DNA of 64,000 bases, taken from contig CAKUMO010000005.1 of NCBI GenBank assembly GCA_934667815.1, forward strand, positions 26,104-90,103, given 5' to 3'. Positions 7,496 through 14,698 of the stretch are shown here, in pieces. The notes under the pieces are model-generated. The model saw nothing but the letters and a program-made list of their open reading frames with translations, had not been told where the DNA came from and ran no database searches. How positions within the stretch are numbered: the stretch's first letter is position 1; every line of letters begins with the position of its first letter. Source of the DNA: an uncultured Oscillospiraceae bacterium. Lineage in GTDB: Bacteria > Bacillota > Clostridia > Oscillospirales > Oscillospiraceae. The position numbers and the translations under genes were made by a program.

Positions 7496-7905
7496 ACAGA
7501 GATACTCCGATAAAAATATATTGTAAAAAAGTGGGTCAACATCTCGATTGCGGCCGCAAGGAAAAGACGGAACTTCTGCGCGGCCTCTGCGAGGAGATCA
7601 CGGAGGCCGGGCAGCAGGCCGCGGATTATTCAGAGCTTGTGCGTAAATACGGCGCACCGGAGGAAACCGCTGCCACGCTGCAAGCCGCTTTGAAAGAGGA
7701 AACTGTCCGGCAATATCAGAAAAAGCGCAGCCGCAAGAGCCGCCTGTTCCTCGGCATTGGGATCCTGGTAGTTGCACTTTTGGCCGCCGCTTTTGGATTG
7801 TTGTTAAAATACACGCGGTCCAGGGTGCCGGAAAAATTCGGCGAAACCATCTATGATACTTCCCCGGAGTCGAGCGACCTTGAAAGCCTGGACTGGGAAG
7901 AATAA
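7492..7905 (+). CDS. HAAS/DUF1700-like membrane protein coupled to PadR
   Basis: 137 residues. The N-terminal 75 residues are helical and look like the HAAS sensor domain: DCGRKEKTELLRGLCEEI, then DYSELVRKYGAPEETA, matching the family pattern of a short helical bundle ending in GxPEExA. A basic stretch (KKRSRKSR) leads into one membrane helix (about 86-105) and a short acidic external tail. The start overlaps the padR stop. The role is inferred: a partner that modulates the PadR regulator or responds to the membrane. Confidence 0.7.
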   Translation: MNRDTPIKIYCKKVGQHLDCGRKEKTELLRGLCEEITEAGQQAADYSELVRKYGAPEETAATLQAALKEETVRQYQKKRSRKSRLFLGIGILVVALLAAAFGLLLKYTRSRVPEKFGETIYDTSPESSDLESLDWEE

Positions 7906-7923
7906 CACAAAGGAGAACCGACA

Positions 7924-8388
7924 ATGAAAAAAATTCTTTCGATCGTTTTATGTCTGGCAACAATCCTGTGCGCCTGCGGGCTGTTCGCCCATGCCGCTGC
8001 GCCGGAACGTGAGCGCACCGTCACGGTCTTCCCGGACGGAAGCTACTGCATCACGACGATCACGGTGGAGCCGTCCGAGGCGGTCGCCACGATGGCTTCC
8101 ATGAAAACAAAGACGGGGGTAAAGTCGCAGGAATTTTACAGCGCAACCAATGCCCTGCTCTACACGGCGTATGTAAGAGGAACGTTCCAGTATGACGGAA
8201 GTACATCCATCGCAACGGCCGCGCAGTACAGCTACAAGATCACCGACTCAACATGGTCCTTTGTTTCCGGTTCTGCTACACACACAAACGCAACTGCAAT
8301 TGCGGTCTGCAAGTTCCACGCGACAATCGCCGGGGACAGAACGGCCACGGTGCGCCTTTCCTGTGCTCCCGACGGCACGCTGTCGTAA
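7924..8388 (+). CDS. Small secreted protein of unknown function
   Basis: 154 residues. A signal peptide (MKKILSIVLCLATILCACG, cleavage probably after AHA near residue 26) leads to a beta-rich, Thr/Ser-rich mature domain with many aromatic residues. The cysteine at residue 18 lies inside the hydrophobic core and its flanks are not a clean lipobox, so I call it secreted rather than lipidated. AAGGAG precedes the ATG. It is third in the PadR operon, 18 bp after the HAAS-like gene. I do not recognise a family with confidence. Confidence 0.7.
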   Translation: MKKILSIVLCLATILCACGLFAHAAAPERERTVTVFPDGSYCITTITVEPSEAVATMASMKTKTGVKSQEFYSATNALLYTAYVRGTFQYDGSTSIATAAQYSYKITDSTWSFVSGSATHTNATAIAVCKFHATIAGDRTATVRLSCAPDGTLS

Positions 8389-8562
8389 ACTCTCAAATTC
8401 GAAGTCCGACGTTTCTGCCCTATAACAAGGATTTTTGAAAATTTCTCAAATTCTCTCGCCAAAATCGGTTGCAAATTTCGTTTTCGCGGGTCTAATAGAC
8501 GGAAAGTAATTTTCGGTTTTTCTGCTTCATACGGAATTTTGCTTTCGCAGAATGCTCCACGG
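8389..8562. other. Intergenic stretch with no recognised feature
   Basis: AT-richer than its surroundings; no ORF with a ribosome site, no clear hairpin and no promoter was seen. It ends where repeat R copy 2 begins. Confidence 0.5.
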
Positions 8563-8677
8563 TTTTTCGGCGGTCTTCCCTGCCCGCCTGAAAAATACTG
8601 CGCCGCAGGGTCGGCTCTCGAGTTGAATTGGGCGGAACCTTGCGGTGGCGTTCGCCCGACGAAGGCCCTGCGGCGCA
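8563..8677 (-). repeat. Dispersed repeat R, copy 2 (inverted)
   Basis: Read on the minus strand it matches the copy at 6848-6959. It has GCGCCGCAGGGC at one end, a shared CGCCACCGCAAGG block, the return arm CCCTGCGGCGC, then the AGTATTTTTCAGGCGGGCAG tail. The middle third differs between copies while the arms and tail are kept. Confidence 0.8.
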
Positions 8678-8731
8678 TTGATTTTCCGCACTTCACCGAC
8701 ACACAGCCGGACGATTGAGCCAAATCACCGA

Positions 8732-8765
8732 ACCCGGGAGAAGCCCCTCGCGGCTTCTCCCGGGT
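8732..8765. terminator. Hairpin, probable terminator
   Basis: A 14-bp perfect stem (8732-8745 with 8752-8765) followed on the plus strand by a T-rich run (GATTTTGTTTTT). It is 340 bp after the secreted-protein gene and just before the antiporter promoter. Confidence 0.65.
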
Positions 8766-8800
8766 GATTTTGTTTTTCCGCACTCTGCGCATATTTTCAA

Positions 8801-8829
8801 TTGCATCGTCCGCGCGATTCTGCTATAAT
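8801..8829 (+). promoter_or_regulatory. Promoter of the Ca2+/Na+ antiporter
   Basis: TTGCAT (8801-8806), 17-bp spacer, TATAAT (8824-8829). This rules out translation starts upstream of about 8836. Confidence 0.8.
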
Positions 8830-8863
8830 AGAAGCCCGATTTCAAAAGAAGAGGAACATGATT

Positions 8864-9892
8864 ATGATCGACGCAATTCTCTCCTGGTACAACGGCCTGA
8901 ACGATACGCTGCCGGGCGCGCTGCTCGTGTTCGCCGTCGGCGCGCTGCTGCTGATCAAGGGCGGCGACTGGTTTGTGGACAGCGCAGTCGGCATTGCCAA
9001 ACGCTTCCACGTTCCGGAAATCCTTATTGGCGCCACGGTCGTCTCCATCGGCACAACGCTGCCCGAGGTCATGGTCTCCACAACGGCCGCGATCAACCAA
9101 AACGGCGCGATTGCCTACGGCAACGCCATCGGCTCCATCATCTGCAATACCGCGCTGATCGCAGCGCTGACCATTGCAATTCGTCCGGCGAGCATCAACC
9201 GCAAAACCATCGTCGCGCCGGTGTTGTTTTTCTTCCTGTCCGCTGCGATCTATCTGCTTGCGGCCTACGGCTTCGGTCGCTTCGACCGCTGGCTCGGCGT
9301 CGTGATGCTGCTGGTTTTCGCGGCCTATATCGCCGTGACGGTCCGTCAGGGCTTCAAAAAAAACCCGCTTGCGCATGAGACTCAGGAGCCGGAAAAGCCC
9401 GAAGGGTCACTGGTCAGGGATCTTTTGATTCTGGTCGTCGGCGCGGCAGTGATTGCGCTCGGCGCAAAAATGCTGGAAGGCTCCTCCGTCTCTCTGGCAA
9501 AAATGGCGGGCATCCCCACAGAGGTCATCGGCGTTACCGTCGTCGCTCTGTGCACGTCGCTGCCGGAGCTGGTCACGGCAATCACATCACTTGCCAAGGG
9601 GCACGGTTCGCTGTCGCTGGGCAATATCATCGGCGCGAACATCTTCAATCTGGTGCTGGTGAGCGGCATGGCAGTCACGATCTCGCCCTTTGCCGTGCCG
9701 GAGGGCAGCAAGTTCTTGGGACACAACGCCTCGCTGGTCCTGGAAATCCCGCTGATGGTGACGGTCATGGCTATCATGACGCTGCCCGCACTCGTGAAGG
9801 GCAAGCTGCGCCGCTGGCAGGGCATCCTGCTGCTGGGCATCTACGCCGCCTTCGTGGTCTTGCAGGTGCTGATTGCGGTGGGAATTGTTTGA
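8864..9892 (+). CDS. Calcium/sodium antiporter (CaCA family, YrbG-like)
   Basis: 342 residues, about ten membrane segments in two inverted halves. Each half carries the alpha repeat that forms the ion site: GATVVSIGTTLPEVMVS with GNAIGSIICNT in the first, and VTVVALCTSLPELVTAI with GNIIGANIFN in the second. The conserved acidic residues (E of TLPE and of SLPE) are present. The ATG at 8864 has AAGAGGA about 9 nt upstream; an in-frame ATG at 8858 is closer. It probably exports Ca2+ in exchange for Na+ or H+. Monocistronic, with its own promoter and terminator. Confidence 0.92.
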   Translation: MIDAILSWYNGLNDTLPGALLVFAVGALLLIKGGDWFVDSAVGIAKRFHVPEILIGATVVSIGTTLPEVMVSTTAAINQNGAIAYGNAIGSIICNTALIAALTIAIRPASINRKTIVAPVLFFFLSAAIYLLAAYGFGRFDRWLGVVMLLVFAAYIAVTVRQGFKKNPLAHETQEPEKPEGSLVRDLLILVVGAAVIALGAKMLEGSSVSLAKMAGIPTEVIGVTVVALCTSLPELVTAITSLAKGHGSLSLGNIIGANIFNLVLVSGMAVTISPFAVPEGSKFLGHNASLVLEIPLMVTVMAIMTLPALVKGKLRRWQGILLLGIYAAFVVLQVLIAVGIV

Positions 9893-9903
9893 TTTTGGAA
9901 AGT

Positions 9904-9934
9904 AACGGAGCCGCTTCGATGAAACGGCTCCGTT
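9904..9934. terminator. Terminator hairpin H-A1 (left copy)
   Basis: Thirty-one bases with arms AACGGAGCCGCTTC and GAAACGGCTCCGTT. A nearly identical hairpin, two substitutions apart, lies at 10188-10218 on the far side of repeat A. It is placed to end antiporter transcription. Confidence 0.75.
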
Positions 9935-10153
9935 CAGACTGTCAAAAAGTCCGTAATCGTCAAAATCGATTCACGATTCAATAGATTTTTTCTCCTTGGA
10001 TTTCATTTACAAAAGTCGTGGATTCCAAACAATATAGTCTGAAAATCAGCTTGCTGCGCAAGGATTTTGACTTACTGCGCAACTCACGCCCTACCGTACC
10101 TATGTACGCCGACGGGCGTGAGTTGCTTGTCTTTCGAGCTTTTTCACAGTCTG
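9935..10153 (+). repeat. Dispersed repeat A, copy 1 (MITE-like core, 219 bp)
   Basis: It begins CAGACTGTCAAAAAGTCCG (9935-9953) and ends CGAGCTTTTTCACAGTCTG (10135-10153), imperfect 19-bp terminal inverted repeats. Inside is a long stem with arms GCAACTCACGCCC and GGGCGTGAGTTGC. A 219-bp copy in the opposite orientation lies at 59602-59820. A 62-codon reading frame (10018-10206) crosses it but has no ribosome site, and its differences from the other copy are mostly non-synonymous. I treat it as non-coding. Confidence 0.8.
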
Positions 10154-10154
10154 A

Positions 10155-10186
10155 CAGCGTACCGAAAAAGGGTTTTCGGCACGCTG
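10155..10186 (+). repeat. Conserved hairpin appended to repeat A, copy 1
   Basis: Stem with outer arms CAGCGT and ACGCTG, and CCGAAAA pairing with TTTTCGG inside. The same hairpin follows the other A core at 59569-59600, so it belongs to the element even though it lies outside the terminal inverted repeats. Confidence 0.7.
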
Positions 10187-10187
10187 T

Positions 10188-10218
10188 AACGGAGCCGCTT
10201 CGGTGAAGCGGCTCCGTT
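10188..10218. terminator. Terminator hairpin H-A1 (right copy)
   Basis: A 31-base near duplicate of the hairpin at 9904-9934. On the minus strand it lies 12 bp past the D-lactate dehydrogenase stop and would terminate that gene. Confidence 0.75.
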
Positions 10219-10229
10219 GTTATTAAAAC

Positions 10230-11264
10230 TCAAAAACATTTTTGATTGCGTTCCTTGCGGCAGGCTTCCTTGCGCTCGCAGTGGTAGCACACCTCGGTAT
10301 CCGGCGACGGCTCGCCGCGCTCGAATTTCATGAGGTTGTCCACCGTGGTCGCAGCGATGTTATTGAGCGCCTCCTTCGTGAGGAACGCCTGATGCGACGT
10401 GACGATCACGTTCGGCATGGAGATCAGGCGCACAAGCGTGTCGTCCGCGACGATCTCCTCCGAGCAATCCTCATAAAACAGGTCGCCCTCCTCCTCGTAC
10501 ACGTCGAGGCAGGCCGCGCCGACCTTCCGGCTTTTCAGTCCTTCGATCAGTGCCTCGGTGTCCACCAGACCGCCGCGCGACGTGTTCACAAGGACGGTGC
10601 CGGGCTTCATTTTCTCGATGGCGGCGGCGTTAATCATGTGCCGCGTCTCGTCGGTGAGCGGGCAGTGCAGCGAGATCACGTCCGACTGCTCGAGCAGCTC
10701 CGTCAGCCCCACATAGTCCAGCCCGGCAGACGGATTCGGGAATTTGTCATAGGCCAGCACGCGCATGCCGAAGCCCTTGCAGATGTCCGCGAAAATACGG
10801 CCGATCTTACCGGTGCCGACAACGCCGACGGTCTTGCCGTGCAGGTCGAAGCCCGTGAGACCGGAAAGGCTGAAATTAAAATCGCGCGTGCGGATATAAG
10901 CCTTGTTCGTGTGGCGGTTGACCGTCAGCAGCAGCGCCATGGCGTGCTCTGCGACCGCATAGGGCGAGTAGGCAGGAACGCGGAACACATGGAGCTTGCC
11001 GAAGCACGCGCGTGTGTCTACATTGTTAAAGCCCGCGCAGCGCAGCGCGACGACCCGCACGCCCTCTTTGTAAAGCGTCTCGACCACCTTGGCGTTCACG
11101 GTGTCGTTGACGAACACGCACACGCCGTCAAAGCCTCTGGCCAGCGACGCGGTATCCTCGTTGAGCTTTGTCTCAAAATATTTGATCTCTAAGCCCGTTC
11201 CGGCCGCATGCGCGTCAAAGCCGGGCTTGTCATAGGGCTTGGCATCGAAAAATGCAAGTTTCAT
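10230..11264 (-). CDS. D-lactate dehydrogenase family (D-2-hydroxyacid dehydrogenase) with Cys-rich tail
   Basis: 344 residues. NAD-binding motif GVVGTGKIGRIFADI lies near residue 148. Catalytic residues are the arginine of VNTSRGGLVDTEAL, the glutamate of LDVYEEEGD and the histidine of VTSHQAFLT. The FYED insertion before the His loop is typical of D-lactate dehydrogenases, so it should reduce pyruvate to D-lactate during fermentation. The final 20 or so residues carry four cysteines (CYHCERKEACRKERNQKC), an addition I do not know from standard LdhA. GGAGG precedes the ATG. Monocistronic. Confidence 0.88.
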   Translation of the reverse strand: MKLAFFDAKPYDKPGFDAHAAGTGLEIKYFETKLNEDTASLARGFDGVCVFVNDTVNAKVVETLYKEGVRVVALRCAGFNNVDTRACFGKLHVFRVPAYSPYAVAEHAMALLLTVNRHTNKAYIRTRDFNFSLSGLTGFDLHGKTVGVVGTGKIGRIFADICKGFGMRVLAYDKFPNPSAGLDYVGLTELLEQSDVISLHCPLTDETRHMINAAAIEKMKPGTVLVNTSRGGLVDTEALIEGLKSRKVGAACLDVYEEEGDLFYEDCSEEIVADDTLVRLISMPNVIVTSHQAFLTKEALNNIAATTVDNLMKFERGEPSPDTEVCYHCERKEACRKERNQKCF

Positions 11265-11297
11265 AGAAAAAACCTCCGATCTGTTTCTTTTATCTTT

Positions 11298-11326
11298 GTT
11301 ATATACGTTTCCTCGGGATTCGTCAA
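11298..11326 (-). promoter_or_regulatory. Promoter of the D-lactate dehydrogenase gene
   Basis: TTGACG (11326-11321), 17-bp spacer, TATAAC (11303-11298) on the minus strand. Confidence 0.75.
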
Positions 11327-11356
11327 GAGGAAAATCCTATAAAATCGCAAGGCCGG

Positions 11357-13144
11357 TTACGGTCTGCCGCCCTGACCGCCGCCGAAGCCGTCGGGCGGGG
11401 TGCCGGGCGTTCCGTTTCCGTCAGGCGGCGTAGGCTGACCGTTCTGTCCGCCGTTTCCGTCCGGCGGCGTTCCGGGGTTGCCGCCCATGCCGCCGGGCTG
11501 GCCCATGCCCATGCTGCTGCCGTAAATCAGGCTGTCGAGGGTAACGGTAGTCTGCTGGCTGCCCGCCGAGACGGTGTAGCTCTCGCCCTGCGTCAGTCCC
11601 GCGCAGCTCACAACGACGCTGCGGTAGCTCTTGCCGGGCGTGTGGGAGAGCAGGACGGTGCCGGAGGAATCCTTGACGGTGATCTCGTCGCCCGCCGCGC
11701 CGCTGAGGTTCAGCAGGATGCTGGCCTGCGTCGAATTGCTGCCAAAGTTCATGACCATGCCGTTCGAGCCGACCGCCACGAGCGTGCCGCCTGTGATGGT
11801 ACCGGTGCCGTCGTAGTCCAACGCGCCGTCGCCGTCGCTGGTCGGGCCGTCGATATAGATCTCGCCGCCGGTGACGGTCAGGTCGCCGTTGGAGTCGATG
11901 CCGTCGCCGCTTGCGTCAATGTAAATCACGCCGCCGGAGATGTTGATATAGTACTCCGAGCTGCCGGAGAAGGCATCCTGCCACGGGCCGAAGCCGCTTT
12001 GGTCGTTGCCGCCCGCTGCGTTGATGCCGTCGTCGCTGGCGACGATGTGGATCTCACCGCCCGTGATGTCCACGGTTGCACCTTCGAGGCCCTCGTAGCA
12101 TTCGGTGATGTTGAGCGTGCCGCCGGAGACGGTCGTGTTGCCGTCGGCGTGGACGCCGTCGTCGCCCGTTTTGAACTCAAACGTACCGCCTTCGATCAAA
12201 GCGTCGCCGTTGGAGTGCAGCGCATCGTCCGCGCACTCGAGGGTAAAATTGCCGCTTTCGACCGTCAGGAGAACGCCCGCCTTGAGTCCCTTGGCGCTGG
12301 CGTCGTCCGCAAGGGTCGCGCCGCTGCCGCCGCCTGTGGTGACGGTGAAGTCAGAACCGGAAACGGTCAGCTTCGTCTCGGCCTGCACGCCGTCCTCCCC
12401 CGCGTTCAGGGTCAGAACGGAATCCGCAATGTCAATGAAGCCGAGCGCTTCGTCGGAATCGTTCGTCGAACGCAGCGCGTCGCCGCCGGAGGTGATGTTG
12501 AGCACCGCGTTCCTGACCGTGCAGGAGTCCTTGCCGTTCACGCCGTGGTTTTCCGCCGTGACCGCCAGAGTCACGTTTTCGATCAGGAGCGTGTCCTTGC
12601 TCGTGACGCCGTTATGATAGTTGGCGTTGACCTCCAGCGTGCCGCTGCCGGAAAGGACAAGGTCTGCCTTGGAATACAGGCAGGCGTTCGGTTCTTCGTC
12701 GGCCTCGGAGGAGAGAGAATCAGCAAAGGTGTAGCTCTCGCCGTCGGTAAGCGTGCTGTGCGTGCCGTCGGGAAGATAGACCGTAACGCTCGCCGCCTTA
12801 TAAATATAGAGCGGGCTGCCATAGGAGCAGGTCACGGACGCGTCTTGCAGCACAAGCGTGACGTCCTGCTTGGGTGCGTTGACAAGAATGCGGCCGTCGG
12901 TGAGCGTACCGGTGACGGTGTAGGTGCCGCCGGAGGTGACGGTTACGACGCCGTTTTCCTCGCTTGCACCGGAGCCGGTGATCTTTGTACCGGAATCGGA
13001 CAGGGTAATCTGCACGGCATTGTCCGTCGTGATTGTCTGGGATTCGGATGCGGATGGCTCCGAGGTCTCCGCTTCGGTTTGGCCGCAGGCACACAGCAGC
13101 GCCAGCAGCGCGAGTGTGGTGAATAGGAATAAGAATCGTTTCAT
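11357..13144 (-). CDS. Carbohydrate-binding beta-helix lipoprotein (Cthe_2159-like)
   Basis: 595 residues. Lipoprotein signal with cysteine at residue 20 (LLALLCAC), a Ser/Glu/Thr-rich linker, then a long run of short turns with GGxxxI/V and DDxxxxNGD patterns between about 80 and 480 (for example DDALHSNGDALIEGG and SGDGIDSNGDLTVTGG). This is the calcium-rich parallel beta-helix typical of Cthe_2159-type polysaccharide-binding proteins. A small beta domain follows, and the last 60 residues are a Gly/Pro/Asp/Asn-rich tail (GTPPDGNG repeats). It is surface-exposed and probably binds an acidic or cellulose-like polymer. It diverges from the VTC/DUF4956 operon across a shared operator. Confidence 0.88.
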   Translation of the reverse strand: MKRFLFLFTTLALLALLCACGQTEAETSEPSASESQTITTDNAVQITLSDSGTKITGSGASEENGVVTVTSGGTYTVTGTLTDGRILVNAPKQDVTLVLQDASVTCSYGSPLYIYKAASVTVYLPDGTHSTLTDGESYTFADSLSSEADEEPNACLYSKADLVLSGSGTLEVNANYHNGVTSKDTLLIENVTLAVTAENHGVNGKDSCTVRNAVLNITSGGDALRSTNDSDEALGFIDIADSVLTLNAGEDGVQAETKLTVSGSDFTVTTGGGSGATLADDASAKGLKAGVLLTVESGNFTLECADDALHSNGDALIEGGTFEFKTGDDGVHADGNTTVSGGTLNITECYEGLEGATVDITGGEIHIVASDDGINAAGGNDQSGFGPWQDAFSGSSEYYINISGGVIYIDASGDGIDSNGDLTVTGGEIYIDGPTSDGDGALDYDGTGTITGGTLVAVGSNGMVMNFGSNSTQASILLNLSGAAGDEITVKDSSGTVLLSHTPGKSYRSVVVSCAGLTQGESYTVSAGSQQTTVTLDSLIYGSSMGMGQPGGMGGNPGTPPDGNGGQNGQPTPPDGNGTPGTPPDGFGGGQGGRP

Positions 13145-13178
13145 GGGATCGAACCTCCTTTTTGGATTTTCTGCCCGG

Positions 13179-13259
13179 ATTCTACACCCGCAAGCTAAAG
13201 GGAAGTTAAAGAAAATATTTTATTTCCTTTAGGTTTCCTTTAGCTTCCCCGGTTATGAT
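13179..13259. promoter_or_regulatory. Bidirectional promoter with four phased response-regulator boxes
   Basis: CTAAAG (13195-13200) and TTAAAG (13206-13211) are 11 bp apart; in mirror orientation CTTTAG (13227-13232) and CTTTAG (13238-13243) are also 11 bp apart. Each pair ends exactly 10 bp from a -10 box: TAGAAT on the minus strand (13184-13179) and TATGAT on the plus strand (13254-13259). There is no good -35 on either side. Direct repeats one helical turn apart that replace the -35 are the classic layout for an OmpR/PhoB-type activator, and such a regulator is encoded at 14699. Confidence 0.7.
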
Positions 13260-13283
13260 GTGGGCACAAAGGAGGTGCCGGTC

Positions 13284-14000
13284 ATGGCCATACAGTATTC
13301 CTTCGCGCGATACGAAAAGAAGTATTTCCTCACGCCCGCGCAGCAGGCCGCCGTACTCGAGGGTCTGCGGGCGCATGCAGCGCCGGACGAGTTCGGCAGC
13401 TACACGATCTGCAACCTATATTATGATACGGACGACTGGAGCCTCATCCGCGCGTCCCTGGAAAAGCCTGTTTATAAAGAAAAGCTCCGCGTGCGCAGCT
13501 ACGGCACGCCGGCGCAGGACGCGGAGGTCTTTGCGGAGATCAAGAAAAAGTGCGAGGGCGTGGTCTACAAGCGCCGCATCAGCGCACCCGTCAGCGCGGT
13601 GCAGAGGGATCTGCGGCTGGCCGCGCTGATCGAGGGCGGGCAGATCGGGCGCGAGATCGCATGGTTCCAGCAGGTCAACCGGACAAAGCCGCGCGTGTTT
13701 CTCGCCTATGACCGCACGGCCTTCGCCGCGACGGACGATCCGTCGGTGCGCATCACCTTCGACAGAAACATCCGCTGGCGCACCACGGCACTCGACCTGT
13801 GCGCGGGCAGCGCGGGCTGTCCCCTTTTGCCGGACGGCCGCATCCTGATGGAGCTGAAGCTGCCGGGCGTGTGCCCGCTGTGGCTGAGCAGACTTCTGGC
13901 CGAGGTCGGCGCGTACCCCACGTCGTTCTCGAAATACGGCGAATTCTATTGCACGCAAGTGCTCGGAATATCAAACAAGGAGGCGCGTTACAGTGCTTAA
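13284..14000 (+). CDS. VTC-domain protein (polyphosphate-polymerase-like)
   Basis: 238 residues spanning a VTC/CYTH-like tunnel domain. Visible are the N-terminal YEKKYFLT, the basic strand KEKLRVRSYG, FAEIKKKCEGVVYKRRI (lysine/arginine pairs expected to line a phosphate tunnel), the acidic metal-site region with MELKLPGV, and the final SKYGEFY. In yeast VTC4 this domain makes polyphosphate from ATP; in bacteria its function is mostly untested. The ATG at 13284 follows AAAGGAGG by 8 nt. It overlaps the DUF4956 gene by 8 nt. Confidence 0.88.
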   Translation: MAIQYSFARYEKKYFLTPAQQAAVLEGLRAHAAPDEFGSYTICNLYYDTDDWSLIRASLEKPVYKEKLRVRSYGTPAQDAEVFAEIKKKCEGVVYKRRISAPVSAVQRDLRLAALIEGGQIGREIAWFQQVNRTKPRVFLAYDRTAFAATDDPSVRITFDRNIRWRTTALDLCAGSAGCPLLPDGRILMELKLPGVCPLWLSRLLAEVGAYPTSFSKYGEFYCTQVLGISNKEARYSA

Positions 14001-14649
14001 TTCCATCATCGGTTCTCAAATCACCCTGCAAACCTTCCTGATCTGCACGGCGGTGTCCCTCGTTCTGGGCGTCGGGACGGCGCTGGTCAGCCGGTTCCGC
14101 GCAAAATCCTCGGGCAGCTTTTCCATCGCGCTGGCCGTGCTTCCGGCGGCGGTGCAGCTGGTCATTATGCTCGTCAACGGCAACATCGGCGCGGGCGTGG
14201 CCGTGGCGGGCGCGTTCAGCCTTGTGCGATTCCGCTCCGCGCCCGGCACCGCGCGCGAAATCGCGGCGATTTTCCTCGCCATGGCCATCGGCCTTGCCAC
14301 GGGCATGGGCTATGTCGGGCTGGCAGCGCTGGCCTTTGTGCTGCTGGGCGGCTTTACGGTGCTGCTGTCGGCACTGCACTTCGGCGAGGACACCGGCCGC
14401 ATCCTGCGCGTCACAATCCCCGAAAATCTGGACTACGAGGGTCTATTCGACGATCTTTTCCGGAAATACACCAAATCCTGCACACTTGAAAAGGTCAAGA
14501 CCACCAACATGGGCACGCTCTACGAGCTGCAATACCGCGTAACCTTCCGTGAGACGCAGGTGCCGAAGGAATTTCTCGATGCGCTGCGCTGCCGCAACGG
14601 CAACCTGAACATCGTCTGCGCCCGCGAGGAAAACCGCGAGGCCTTGTGA
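13993..14649 (+). CDS. DUF4956 membrane protein
   Basis: 218 residues. The first half has about four membrane helices, with conserved polar loops VNGNIGAGVAVAGAFSL and VRFRSAPGTAREIAAIFLAM, the hallmark of DUF4956. The C-terminal 85 residues are a soluble ferredoxin-like domain. The start is GTG at 13993 with AAGGAGG 9 nt upstream, overlapping the VTC gene, so the two are made together. The family is uncharacterised but is a habitual partner of bacterial VTC proteins; a channel or export role for the VTC product is inference. Confidence 0.88.
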   Translation: MLNSIIGSQITLQTFLICTAVSLVLGVGTALVSRFRAKSSGSFSIALAVLPAAVQLVIMLVNGNIGAGVAVAGAFSLVRFRSAPGTAREIAAIFLAMAIGLATGMGYVGLAALAFVLLGGFTVLLSALHFGEDTGRILRVTIPENLDYEGLFDDLFRKYTKSCTLEKVKTTNMGTLYELQYRVTFRETQVPKEFLDALRCRNGNLNIVCAREENREAL

Positions 14650-14672
14650 CGCATTGACATGCAGGGTATAAT
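14644..14672 (+). promoter_or_regulatory. Internal promoter of the two-component system
   Basis: TTGTGA (14644-14649, over the DUF4956 stop), 17-bp spacer, TATAAT (14667-14672). It lets the regulator genes be expressed apart from the VTC promoter. Confidence 0.65.
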
Positions 14673-14698
14673 AAAAGAAAAAAGTCAGGTGAAACACG

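Noticed and set aside
10018..10206. Small protein gene inside repeat A (a similar frame lies at 59543-59740, minus strand)
   Set aside because: No ribosome site. Aligned codons of the two copies differ mainly by amino-acid-changing substitutions, and the frame runs on into the unrelated flanking hairpins.
11642..13126. Long open frame antisense to the beta-helix lipoprotein
   Set aside because: It is the shadow of a GC-rich repetitive gene: no ribosome site, low-complexity product, and the opposite strand has a signal peptide and a clear family.
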